Program-made: the position numbers and the translations under genes
Part shown: positions 34,348 to 45,277 of the stretch, piece by piece
Position numbering within the stretch: position 1 is the stretch's first letter
Layout of the letters: each line of letters opens with the position of its first letter
From: Hybos culiciformis
Lineage: Eukaryota; Arthropoda; Insecta; Diptera; Hybotidae
Assembly: GCA_964007475.1 (NCBI GenBank)
Contig: OZ023273.1
Location: 88,390,841-88,454,840 of the forward strand
Direction: 5' to 3'
DNA: 64,000 bases
The notes under the pieces: model-generated
The model's database searches: none
What the model was told of the DNA's origin: nothing
What the model saw: the letters and a program-made list of their open reading frames with translations, nothing else

Positions 34348-35036
34348 TGTGGGGTTTGTTTGTATGTTGTGTTGTTATATGTTGTGTTGGGTTGTTGAAC
34401 CTGTTGGTTTTTTTGTGGTAAAAATGAAACTCCCACAGGTTTCTTTTTTACAGATTAATCACATTTTATTTTCCTTTTTAATTTATTCTTAATTGAATAA
34501 CATTCATTTTTACTTAATTAAATTTGTTTTAATTTAGTTTACATTTTACTTTAATTAACTTTTTAATTTTTCCTATCAATTTTTATTGTAAAAATTGATT
34601 CTTAATTTTATTAATAATTTTTAATTCCATTCGGAATCTTACTTGAGTTTTTTCTTATTTATTTTCTGACGTAGAATATTTGTACTTTTTTTTTTAATAA
34701 TTCTTTTACATTAATTTTTATTCTAAAAAAAAAATGTATTTTTAATTTTTATATAATTCTTTTTATGATAAAAACTTTATTACATTAAATTAATTTTTAT
34801 CTAGAATTGAAATAAAATTATTTTTTATTTTTTTCTTCTGACTTATTCGAAATCCGGAACCAGAAAGCGAAAGTTTTTTCTATTTTTGTTTCGTTCTTGA
34901 TTTATTTCGTGCGGCGTGTCAAGTGAACACTCTGCCAGCTTCATTAACAACTGCGCAGCTTTTAACTGTGCGTTGTTAGCTTGGCTGAGGTTTACTTGAC
35001 ACGGCCGGAGATAATACTTGTAGTGTTGCCACTACA
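34348..35036 (-). mobile_element. 5' LTR of Element 3 (right)
   Basis: 689 bp, partner of 23851-24544. Same direction, TG...CA ends, next to the primer site on one side and the TTTT target duplication on the other. Confidence 0.92.
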
Positions 35037-35040
35037 TTTT

Positions 35041-37290
35041 TACAATGTTGAGCCCAAAAATACAGACTTAGTCCAAAATATATTTAATAGTAATTAACAA
35101 AAGCAAGAAAATATTTTAAGCGCTGGTAGTACTAGTACTGAATATAATGGAAATCCTGACGTCTTAGGCCAAGATCAAATTATTGAATATATTGTTGCCG
35201 ATGATACACTGAACAAGCTTCTAGAAATTGACGAGAATAATGCTCTTTACGTTCACAAAATTCTGATAGGTAATTAAATTTTTTTAATTTTAGAGCAAAT
35301 AATTTAGAGTTCTCTCCACAGTCTTTTGTCATGAAACTAATGGCGTTTTTTACAGTTTGATTTTTGCGCATCAAAATCTTTGACCTCTATTTCATATGTT
35401 TCAATTCTCTGCTAGTCCACAAAAAAAAATCGAAAGAGATAAAAGAATTTGATGCAAGAATCAAGGAATTTATTTATTTGTTAAAATCCAAAATTATTGA
35501 TCATTTTGACAATAAAAAATGAGGCTTTTTTCTAGTTGTTACTGTTGCTTCACTATAAATTTAAAATAATTGCATTTTTTTCATAAAAGATCATGGAGTT
35601 GAAGAACATCATTTACATTTAATAAGAGACGATGACTATTACCACATTTTTCCACGAGAAAAAATAGGAATAATGATGGAGTTTAGAGAAAAATTAACAC
35701 TTTGGCAAAACTCACTCAAAAAAAGTTCTGCTCAAAACATAGATTGCTTGAATGTATCTCAAAAACTACAAGTAACAATGAAGTCTAAGTCTGATTTTGC
35801 CGTTCAAAAATTGGTGGAAAATGATGACGAACTTTGTTCAAGGATTGGCAAGGAAAATTTAACAAATAGAGAAACCACACATCTTCTTGAGCTTATCGTT
35901 AATAAATTTGTTGAAAGAAACTGGAAAATGGAATATAATGATATGGACGCTATAGCAAATGAAATTGAGTACCTTTATCCAAAAGAATCTAAGCTAAATA
36001 TTTATTTTGATCTTGTTATTCTTTTTTTAAAATTTTTCATGATTGTTTTTTACTTGTAGACTACTTATTTTAAAAGAACCGAAAAAACTTCTGGAGGTAA
36101 ATCAGTGAAATCAGCTACTGGAAAGCTTTTATACAAATGGAATAATCGCAAAATTTTAAAAGCAAGACTACGAAGAGAAAGTAGTGAAAATACTTTATCC
36201 GTAGATAGTAATTGTACATTAGATGGTACCATACAAACTCCACAAAATGAACTTCCCGAAGAAGATGAAGAATTTGCAATTTCAGAAGAGATTTCGGAAG
36301 AATATAGAATGCAAATGTTTAACACTTGCTCTTTTCCTATAACAACACATATTGAAAAATGGCGAGCAACTTTTAAGCATAGAATTTATTGAAAGAAATG
36401 ATAATACAATCGAAAAGTGGCCCATGTACAAAAATTCTGAGGGTCAATTATTGGTAAGATTCTTTTAGATTAAATATTTCAAATTATTATTTATTTTACT
36501 TTTTCTAAATAAGAGTTTAGTTAGTTAAATATTTATCTTATTATTATTTATATTTACATAAATACATATTTTTTTGTTATAGATACTTCAAGATTTTGAA
36601 TTGAAATTTCCTGAAGTTAGATCTAAATTTTTAATCTGCTGGAACAACATCTACAATTCATTAAAAGACTATTTAAGAAAAGAGCTGGCTGAGCCCAAAT
36701 TGCGAAAATTGTTTAAAACTGGTAAAAACAAGGAAAAAAGTCAAAGTAAGTTCTGAGTTTAAATTTAACAAAAAAGTTACTTCCCACCTGCTCAAAAAAC
36801 AATTCCAAAAGCTCTTTTACCTATTATTTTAATTGTTTTTATTTTAAGTCAATTTTTAATGCTATTTTAATCTTTTTTAGGTTTTAGAGATACACTTATG
36901 CTACACCTCTTACCAACGGTTTTACGTGCAACCACTAGAACTAAAGCCGAACCATCACCCAACAGCTTCATAAATTTTTACAACAATGTTCTAGAATTTG
37001 AAAATACTGAACAACAACAGTTCCCTTTCATAGCTGTGATTGGAAACATGAATAATTTTACTGTTGAAAAAATGTACGTTCGTTTCAAAGATGTTATTTA
37101 TATTTGTGATAATGGTATTCTTCAAGCTTTGGACTTAACGTTTAAGAGATTTTGGTTATTCAATTTAAAATATCCTACTTTTTATTATAATGTGTATAAG
37201 TTTATAGAGAAAGGATTTTATGAAGGATTACCAGATACTTCTTCAAAGTTTAGTCCCAATGTTTGCAAATTGTTATCTTTAATTAAATAA
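35041..37290 (+). pseudogene. SAMD3-like multi-exon gene, disrupted
   Basis: Exons by splice signals and phase: 35041-35269, 35590-35993, 36060-36453, 36583-36745 and 36881-37290 (stop TAA); first codons at 23839-23850. About 535 codons in all. The N-terminal part (IIEYIVADDTLNKLLE ... VEEHHLHLIRDDDYYHIFP..KIGIMMEFREKL) looks like a SAM domain. The C-terminal part (DTLMLHLLPTVLR, QFPFIAVIGNMNNFTVEKMY, YICDNGILQALDLTFK) resembles the multi-copy SAMD3-like proteins of animals, from memory. Breaks: Element 3 after codon 4, TAA at 35095-35097, the expected donor after 35993 reads ctaaat where gtaaat is expected, and a one-base shift near 36382. Other donors (gtaagat, gtaagtt) are good. Molecular function of the family is not known to me. 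Confidence 0.65.
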
Positions 37291-38728
37291 CTTAATTTAA
37301 AAATTGTTTTACTTAATCAATTTAAGAACTAAATACATGTTGTTTATGTAAAATATTTTTGATTAAGTTGAACATTAAATATCTTTTCACTTTTCTAACA
37401 TTTCCAACTTAAATTTTTGTACTTAATATGATTTTTGAACCAACAAATTGAGGAATGAGGTAAACTTGGCCAATTTCCCTTTTTCGTTAATAATATCAAA
37501 TTTTTTTTTAATTTAATTTTTTTTCATTATACGTAAAATTTAAAAATGAAGTGGTCTGAAATTTTTTTTTTGATTTGTAGAACATCTTTTGTTTTCTTTT
37601 ATTTTTATTTGTTGTTTTTTTTCTATAAATTAATATGTGATACATCTGTACCTTAAAACATACATAAAATTATGTGATTTTAATAATTATTAACTGAAGG
37701 ATAAATAAATTTTCGTTTTTGTTTAAATACATTTTCGTTTCATATTTAATATGCTAATTATTTCATTAAATTTATTCTTTTATTTTTCAGATGATTATTA
37801 TGTCCATGGTATAGAAAAATTAACGTCATTCATTGCAAGATACTTCCGAGACTCACCGAAATATTAGTATATTCTAGAGACTATACTAAATATTGATACT
37901 TTTATAAATTCCGTACGTCATAACTAGTATATGGAATTTCGTATACTGAAAATTCATAAAAGTGGCAATATCTCGAATTCCTAAGATTTTTTAATATAAG
38001 GTATTTATTAATATTTCGTTGACTCCAAGAACTACTTTCCAATGTATGACGTTGACTCTTGCGACACTCTATATATAATATACCCTGCGACATCCTGTAT
38101 ATAATATATACCTTTAGTTGTTAATAAAAGTTATTAATAAAAAGTCTATAGTTATTAATAAAAAGTCTTTAGTTTTTAAAAAATCTTTAGGTGTGAAAAA
38201 AAATCTCTAGCCGTTAAAAAAAATCTCTTAGTTCTTAGACAAATACTATTAGTTCTTAAAAAAAAATATTTTATTATTTATTGAGATATTTTTCCTTTGA
38301 AGAGTATTCTTTAATTTCTACAAGGTAGCCTTTAATTCTTAAAAGTTTTTTTTCAACTTAAAGAAAAATTTTCACGTATTAAAGTTTGTCTTTATGAATT
38401 AAAGAAAATGTAATACATTTTAAAGATATGTCACTAAAACTTAAAAGTATTTATTTCGATTTTTAAAGAAATGCCTCTAGATTTTAAATATTTAAAGGTT
38501 TTTATTTTGAAAAGAAGTGTTTATTTTAATAGTATGATTTTAGGAATTAAAAGTTATCTTTATAAGTCACAATAATTTTCTTTTATCGTAATATACTTAT
38601 TTTTGAACGTAGAGGTATACCTCTAGAAATTTTTTTTTTTACAGTTTTAAATTCAAGAGATTTTTCTTTATAAACTAATGGAGCAAAACTTTCAAAATCG
38701 ATTATCTAGAAGCTCCTATGAGCGTTGT
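37291..38728. other. Non-coding stretch
   Basis: A/T-rich. Around 38110-38260 there is a loose series of agt(t)cttta/ttaataaaa words. No gene supported. Confidence 0.4.
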
Positions 38729-39724
38729 CTAAAGATATTCATAAATATCTAGCGGATTCTTGTAGAATTTAGTCAGTAAATATTTTTGTGTGTAACCAAA
38801 TAACTTTTTGTACTCAACATCTATGGAATCACAAAGTTCTTTTAATTTTTCTATTCGTACTGAGTAAATATAAAAAAAGGAATAAATCTTAATTATTACA
38901 ACTTCCACGTCTATTGGAAGATATTCAACTGCGGTTTGTATACAATTGTTTACGATGTGGGCAGCACAATTTACACCAATCAGGTCTCTTCCAATAAATT
39001 CTTTCGTTTTGTAGAAAACATTATTTTTACCTTTTCTTGCTGCGCCACCAAAATAGCAATTGGTATTATCACCACATAAAGCCAACAATTTATTTGTAAT
39101 TTCATATTTTGATAAAACGTCTTTAATATAGTTTGTAATAATGTCAGACGTTTCTCCCGGTAATTGTTTAATTTCAAAAATTCTTAAAACAATTCCTTGT
39201 TTTGGTAAAAAGTATCTACTCAAAATAGGACAGAGTTTTATGCTTCCGTGATTAGAACAGTCCGAATACAAAGTTAAAAAACTCACGGAAGACACATCAT
39301 TTGAAACTAATTTTAAAGCCAATGATGTAAAAATATTGCAAATGATTGCCTCTGATTTTGTTCTGGCACAACCAAATTTTTCATTAAAACATTTCTTAAT
39401 TAATTTTGTCGTGCAATCAGTAGAACGAAATGAATGGTTATGTAGGACTGTGTGATATGTCCAGACACCTTCAATAAGAGCCAAATTCTTTTCGTTATCG
39501 TCAAATTTTTGATTTCTTAGAAATCTACTACTTGCAGCAATATCAGCTTTTCTGTGTTTCACACTTTTCAAATGTTGCGAAATGTCCCAGCGTCCACTGC
39601 TGAGAATTAAAAATTCAGCACCACATTTGGAACATCTTACGTCGCTTTCAGTTAAAGTTTTTTTAATAAATGGATATTCATTTTCCAATATTTTATTGAA
39701 TACACATTTTCTCTTTGGTGGCAT
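38729..39724 (-). CDS. BED-type zinc finger, hAT-related protein, truncated
   Basis: 331 codons from the ATG at 39724. N-terminal CSKCGAEFLI ... HLKSVKHRK fits a BED-like C2H2 finger (about residues 32-60), as in hAT transposases and ZBED proteins. Later KLLALCGDNTNCYFGG and GRDLIGVNCAAHIVNNCIQTA match the central RNase H-like part seen in this family, where a first and second catalytic Asp would lie (YSDCSNHG, CGDNTN). The protein ends soon after (YEYL), whereas relatives continue with a helical insertion and a dimerisation domain, so about half is missing. The frame itself is undamaged over 1 kb. No TIR or target duplication was identified. Confidence 0.65.
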   Translation of the reverse strand: MPPKRKCVFNKILENEYPFIKKTLTESDVRCSKCGAEFLILSSGRWDISQHLKSVKHRKADIAASSRFLRNQKFDDNEKNLALIEGVWTYHTVLHNHSFRSTDCTTKLIKKCFNEKFGCARTKSEAIICNIFTSLALKLVSNDVSSVSFLTLYSDCSNHGSIKLCPILSRYFLPKQGIVLRIFEIKQLPGETSDIITNYIKDVLSKYEITNKLLALCGDNTNCYFGGAARKGKNNVFYKTKEFIGRDLIGVNCAAHIVNNCIQTAVEYLPIDVEVVIIKIYSFFYIYSVRIEKLKELCDSIDVEYKKLFGYTQKYLLTKFYKNPLDIYEYL

Positions 39725-40367
39725 CTTTTACAAAAAATACTCACTAATTAAAACCAGAAAATTTAAACTTTGTCCAAAGTTGACTACGTTAAAATATTAA
39801 AAATTAACCGAATTACTATTATTAACAATATACATTTTTATTTTTTGACATTTCTTTTAAACTCTTATTCACAATAATGAAGTGCTTTTACAATAAAACT
39901 TCTATTCACAATAAAAATATTGAGTTGTCGCTAGCGCTACACTTAATATACGGAATATACCTAAATTACATGATATGGTTGAAACAGAATGAATTATTTT
40001 CACGCACTGCTAAAAATTTCTTATTTCAGAGCTATTAAAAATTTAAACGTATGTGGCAGAAATATGGGACTTTAAGGGAACTAATGCGAAAATAAGGGAC
40101 ATGACGCGTCCCTTTTAAAATATCTCAATTCAAGGGGTGAGACATCCAAACAAGACACTGTCCCTTGAAAAAAGGGACGAATGGTCAGCGTAGCAATAAT
40201 AGAAAAAAAAGGGAGTAGCGACGTAAAACAAAAAAAAACCAAAGATATTTTATTTTCTATTTTTATATTTATTTTTTTTTAAGAACACTAAAAAAAAATA
40301 ATAACTATAAAAGAAAATTTGCGAATTAAAACACCGAACGCTTTGACTATATTTACAACAATGATTT
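39725..40367. other. Non-coding stretch with gtccctt/aagggac inverted words
   Basis: At 40060-40190 the words aagggac and gtccctt alternate and could pair (for example aagggacatgacgcgtccctt at about 40101-40121). No gene. Confidence 0.4.
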
Positions 40368-41096
40368 CCCAAATACCCAAAAAATGTTAACAACGGTTAT
40401 ATGACGGTATTATAACTTAAGTTATTCTAACGTTAAAGTTATGAATTCGTTGTAATAACTTTATCAAAATGTTATGAGAACGTTATCTTAACCGGTTTTG
40501 CCGGGGTTTTTTATAACTTAAGTTAAGATTAGGTTAAATTAAAACCAAAAAAATTTCCGTAGATATTATACATATAAAAAAATTTAATTTTTTTTTTTTA
40601 TTTTAATATTTTTTTTTATTTATTAGAATTTCTTTTTCATATATTTTATTAAATTCTAAATTTTATTTCTTATGCCTTCTTTGGGATTCGAACCTTGAAC
40701 TGTACCATTGCAGTCCGCCAACACTACCATTCAGCCACGGTATTGAAATTTAAAAAGTATATAAAATAGAAAATATAAATTTGGTATACAAATTTTCTGT
40801 GTGGCGATTTTTTGTTAAGGACGCAGGTTCGAATCCCGAAGAGAACTTACTTTTTTAAAAAGAATTATTTATAACTTCAAATAAACCAATTTTCAACAAC
40901 TGGTATTCCGAAAGTTGAAAAAGAACATTAGAAAAACGTTAGAAAATAACAAATTTTTCGTAAGATCGTTTCCAACTTAAAATCAACTTATTTTTAACAA
41001 CTAATTTTCGGAAGTTATTTAATACCCAATTTTAAACCTTTTTGTTTCATTTTCAAAAGTTAGAATTTAACCTCGGTTAGAAATTGTGTATTTGGG
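40368..41096. mobile_element. TIR element, about 730 bp, with tRNA-like core
   Basis: Left end cccaaatacccaa and right end the complement of cccaaatacacaa, followed inward by weaker inverted similarity (gttaacaacggtt / aaccgaggttaa). Middle holds a tRNA-like stretch at 40671-40745 (minus) and a B-box-only stretch at about 40826-40840 (plus). No ORF and no certain target duplication. Confidence 0.55.
40671..40745 (-). repeat. tRNA-like sequence in the 40368-41096 element
   Basis: Minus strand: GTGGCTGAATGGTAG (A box) and GGTTCGAATCC (B box), with CGGACTGCAATGG in the anticodon region. Resembles 58741-58812. Stems are incomplete, so a tRNA-derived repeat rather than a gene. Confidence 0.55.
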
Positions 41097-41099
41097 TTA

Positions 41100-41489
41100 T
41101 TTCTTTCTTTTTTTTTTTTTAATCCAGAATATTACAAATTCATATTTAAGAGATAAATTTCTAATTAACAATTTTTAAAGAGTACAAAAGTAAAATAAAA
41201 AAGATCTTTAAAAATAAAATTAGGAGATACTTAAATTCAGCTACGTTAAAATTACACATAGAAAAAATTATTTTATTATTTTAAAAATATATTAAATTGA
41301 CAATAAATTTATACAAAGAAAAAATAAAATTGAAAGTTTCCTGTTAATGCAAAATATATTTAAATAAATTTAAAAAGATAAGATCTAAAATTTTTAAAAA
41401 AAGCTGATTTTACAAAATAGAAAATTATTTTAGTTTGAAATTAAAATTGAAAATTTATTGAAACTAAAATCGTTTTGTAACAACTAACA
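41100..41489 (-). mobile_element. Probable 3' LTR of the BEL/Pao element (left border unknown)
   Basis: After the env stop the minus strand reads caacaagggggagaa, a polypurine tract, then TGTTAGTTGTT at 41489. That is an LTR start. The far end cannot be placed without a second copy. Confidence 0.55.
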
Positions 41490-41503
41490 TTCTCCCCCTT
41501 GTT
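41490..41503 (-). other. Polypurine tract of the BEL/Pao element
   Basis: Minus strand caagggggagaa abutting the TG of the LTR at 41489. Confidence 0.6.
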
Positions 41504-41548
41504 GAAATTGTACAATTTCTAAGAGAGATTTGGTTAGCCATCCTTTGA

Positions 41549-43313
41549 TTATACACTATTTGGATCTTGGAGCAATTGCCGTTTAGGTTTCGGTGGTGTG
41601 CATACCGATGGTCGCGACTGATTATTAATTCGACTTTTGATAAAGTGCTGAAAAATGACATATCCTATTATGCAAATAATAATAAAGATTAAACTTGAAC
41701 CATATGACCAGTGAAAAATATTAAAATCGTGTTTTTCGTTCAAATTACTTTGGGCATTTTCCAATTCTTCAATATTAGGACTCAATTCCGTCAACTTCGT
41801 GATTTGAAATTTAGCAGGAACTACCTGAACTTTAGAAGGACGCAATGTTAGATTCAGCAGCTTAACGTCGTTAAGAACTGATGATTCGAAAGTTAATAAT
41901 TGCGAGGTATGTACAAGACTCATATTGACTCATATCTTTTGTTTTATCGGCGGTGAGTACCACTTCCTTCGAATGTAATTCACACCCTTGGTGTTATTGA
42001 AAGATGCCTACATCTTTGAGCTGTTGGTGGTGTGTACCTTCAGCACACTCGATTTGAACGCCTTCCACCTCAGGGGCTACAAAAATCCATGAGTTGGAAG
42101 TCGCTAATTGCAAAAAGAGAATAGAATCTATATGAATAACGCGAGGTTTACATACCTTTGGAAGATTCACTACGGATTGAAAAAGTTCAAATTCACTCGA
42201 GTGTTTCGAATAAGAAATTTCTAATGTTTGCTAATTAGTACTAATGTGCACTATAGGAATTAGCCGAATACAGCGTTCTATACCTTCTTTACTCATTCGC
42301 AAGAAATAATGTTTATCTTTTCCGACTAATAATAATTCGGCTTCCGGTATAATTATAGAAAAGACGTGATCTTTAATTCTTTTCGGTAGAATCGATACTT
42401 GATATATTGAGAACGGTTTATGATCAATAACTATTCAGTAGATATATGATTTTATTGTTACTTGTATATATTTTCATTTTGATGATTCCTAGCAACAAGT
42501 TGATGCCATCGATAGTCATGTGCACGGGCCAATTCATGTTATTGCCAAACTGTTTTTGTATCGCGATCAGCGCGTGTTGTGATTCTTCCGGAGCGTTTAC
42601 ATAAGGGTGTATAGAGCCATGTCGGGCGGCTTCCAGAATATCAAATAAATGCGTTTGTGCTAATTTGTACTGACTGGTCAACAACAAAAATATATCAAAA
42701 TTCTCAAATAACAGTTAACTGATCTGTTCTTTTACTTGATCCCCCACTATCGAGTTCTTGAGATCATTGAACAAAGTGTCAATATTTATGAGACGGTTTT
42801 CAAGATCTGTAAGGTGGTGATGAGAGTTGTTAAACTCAGACACCATTTTTTCCAAAATAGACGTCTGAGCATCAATTAAATGTTTTGTCTCTTTTTGACT
42901 ACCTTCTAATACGTCAAAAGTTTCTTGATAGCTCTTTGCATTAGTTTCGTCCAAAGTTCCAAACAGTTGTTTGGAAATTGTACCAATTGCATTAAACAAA
43001 CCGCGCCTTGAGACGTTGAAGAGAATCCTAAAAACTGTCGTAGTATGTTGTCGTGTACGTCAATGTTTTTTTACAGCTTGACTTGCATGTCTCATAAATC
43101 TATCACACGCTCTTTGGATCTCGGACCCTAAAGCGATACGGTGGCAAAGCGAAACCATTTCGTTAAAAATATTTCCAATGTTCTTACGCTGAATTTCGAG
43201 ATCTTTGATATCAGATTCCACTGGGTGTTGGATAATAACATTTCTCCAATTTGTTCATAGTATAGTGCCTATGTTCCATCAATGTTCGTGAGGTTGTAGG
43301 ATGGAGTTAGGGC
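41549..43313 (-). pseudogene. env: F-like envelope gene of the BEL/Pao element (main part)
   Basis: Several minus-strand frames follow one another: 42999-42715, 42687-42424 and 41923-41549, with stops and shifts between. The frame at 42999 starts like the fusion-peptide region downstream of a furin-type cleavage site in baculovirus F and errantivirus Env, followed by a coiled-coil segment. The frame at 41923 has a long hydrophobic membrane anchor (about 41700-41635) and a short basic tail. The N-terminal signal peptide lies at 52498-52450, beyond Element 4. Too damaged to make protein. Class assignment is by recognised layout. Confidence 0.7.
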
Positions 43314-43552
43314 TGTAGTGCCCCTTTATTATTATATACATAATATTATATATTTTATATTATATACTATCTTTCTTTCTTTCGTTAAGTTATCTTAGCA
43401 TTAGTTTCTAAGAAAGTATAAGACATGTCTAGGTACTTAGTTTTAAGTTTAGTTTATAATCAAATCTGAAATAATAAACACGAAGTACATTTAATTAAAA
43501 TAATAATAAAATCAAGTCTCTTTTTATTTAATGATACCCTAGTGGTATCACA
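43314..43552 (+). mobile_element. 5' LTR of Element 4
   Basis: 239 bp, differs from 52207-52449 at about eight positions plus a small gap. Contains aataaa-type signals typical of the R region (aaataataaacacg). Confidence 0.93.
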
Positions 43553-43566
43553 TGGCGACCGTGACA
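43553..43566 (+). other. Primer-binding site of Element 4, tRNA-Arg type
   Basis: TGGCGACCGTGACA directly follows the LTR. It matches the site I recall for mdg1 and 412, complementary to a tRNA-Arg 3' end. Confidence 0.85.
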
Positions 43567-44500
43567 TCGAAATAAAAAAAATAAATAAAATTTAAAAACG
43601 CGATAAAGTGCATTTTTAATTTAATTGGATTTTTATTTAAAAAAAAAAAAAATATATATATATTTTTTTCATAATATAATTAATTTTTTTTGTGATGATT
43701 GAAATTTGAAAAAAAGGATAAAAAATTGGATATTTTTTTATTAACTTATTGCTTAAAATTATTAAATTGTATTAATTTTTCTCGCCAATTTTAACATGGC
43801 TATTTAAAGGAAAAAAATTTAAATTTTTGAAAAAAACTTAAAGTGGGAGTAAAGAAAAAGAAAAAAAAATTTATTAATTTTTGGATTTGTTGGACAAAAG
43901 TGGTGATTTCTGAAAGGAGGAAAGAAGAAAATTACAATTATTTTCAGAGAGAAAAATTTTGAAAAAAATTTTTTTTACAAAAATATAAAAATTAGAATTA
44001 AAGAAATATTTTTAAATTTAACTTACCTGTACTTACCTTAAAATTCCTGAAAAAAAAATATCTACTTTAAATTAGAAAAAAAAAATTGGAAAAAAAATTC
44101 ATAAAATTGAAAAAAAAATAGAAAAAAATAATGGCGCCATAACCAACATAAAAATTATTTAAAAAAAAAAAAAAGGCGCAAAACTTAAGAAAAAGAAAAA
44201 AATTTTGTTTTATTAACTAATACTATAAAATCGAAAAAAATGGTTGAAAAAAAATGTATATAAAGAAAAATAAAAAAAAAATTATACATACACAAAAACA
44301 AAAATGAAATGAGAATGAAACGAAAAGAAAAAATTATTACATGACAATCAAAAAAAAAAAAAAAATTATAAAATTAATAAAAGAAACATACAATTTTTAT
44401 GAGAGTGTAAAAACAGCTGAAAAAAAAAAAAAAAAAAATTGGTTTAAAAAAAAAAAACATTTCAATATTGTGAATTTTTTTTTTCTCTCCTCTAATACAT
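43567..44500 (+). other. A-rich leader of Element 4
   Basis: Non-coding, dominated by A runs. Ends at the inserted palindromic repeat block. Confidence 0.5.
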
Positions 44501-44969
44501 AAAATTTTTGGGGGTTGGACATTTGTCCGCGGGACATTTGTCCGCGATTTGTTTTTGTATCGCGGACATAAAAATGACATTTGTCCGCGATTCAAAATGT
44601 CTTTTGTCCGCGATAAAAATTAATCGCGGACAAATGACATTTTGCAAATTGACATTTGTCCGCTAAAAATCTGAAAAATCAATCGCGGACAAATGACATT
44701 TTGCAAAATGACATTTGTCCGCTAAAAAGTTAAAAAATTAATCGCGGACAAATGACATTTTGCAAAATGACATTTGTCCGCTAAAAATCTGAAAAATCAA
44801 TCGCGGACAAATGACATTTTGCAAAATGACATTTGTCCGCTAAAAAGTTAAAAAATCAATCGCGGACAAATGACATTTTGCAAAATGACATTTGTCCGCT
44901 AAAAATTAAAAAAAGCAATCGCGGACAAATGACATTTTGGAAAATGACATATGTCCGCTAAAAATTTGA

Positions 44970-45277
44970 GGCTAAAGTGCAGATCACGTGAACCAATCAG
45001 AATCGGCACAACAAGAGAGGGTGGTGGGGGGCGGCGGGCGGGCGGGTGGACTGGTGGTTGGTCAGTGGGATTTGCGGCGTCAGCCGCAAATCCCACTGAC
45101 CAACCACCAGTCCACCCGCCCGCCCGCCGCCCCCCACCACCCTCTCTTTAAGGGGCAAATCGGGCAAAAAAAAAAAATTGTATATACAAAATGTATGAAC
45201 AATTTGGGGGACTCTCCCCTCTTCCCTTTTCCAAACTTCAGACGATTCTGAGTGGTTCACGTAATCTGCAGTATCTC
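44970..45277. repeat. Nested foldback in the array
   Basis: Arms 44979-45005 and 45243-45269 are inverted (25 of 27 positions, sharing acgtgaacca and tcagaatcg). They enclose the GC-rich palindrome and about 95 bp of other sequence. It interrupts the linker of one array unit. Confidence 0.8.
45013..45148. repeat. Perfect GC-rich palindrome, 66-bp arms, 4-nt centre
   Basis: Arms 45013-45078 and 45083-45148 are exact complements around gtca. The arms are well over 60% G+C, with runs such as ggtggtggggggcggcgggc, in a window that is mostly A+T. Open frames through it on both strands are reflections of the palindrome, not genes. Confidence 0.95.

Larger units (their letters stand above)
23851..35036 (-). 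mobile_element. Element 3: CsRn1-like gypsy retrotransposon with both LTRs
   Basis: The LTRs are 23851-24544 and 34348-35036 (TGTGGGG...ACTACA on the plus strand; TGTAGTGG...CCCACA in element sense), almost identical. A 4-bp TTTT duplication flanks them (23847-23850, 35037-35040). Minus-strand order is primer site 34345-34335, leader, gag 28371-27283, pol about 27300-24859, 3' UTR, polypurine tract. The tRNA-Trp primer and the CHCC Gag both fit the CsRn1 clade as I recall it. The leader holds about 6 kb of secondary insertions (28720-33112). It lacks half of RT and has frameshifts, so it is inactive. Confidence 0.9.

Noticed and set aside
44899..45260. Four open frames of 65-87 codons on both strands
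   Set aside because: They read through the GC-rich perfect palindrome, so the same peptide text appears on both strands; no start context or homology.
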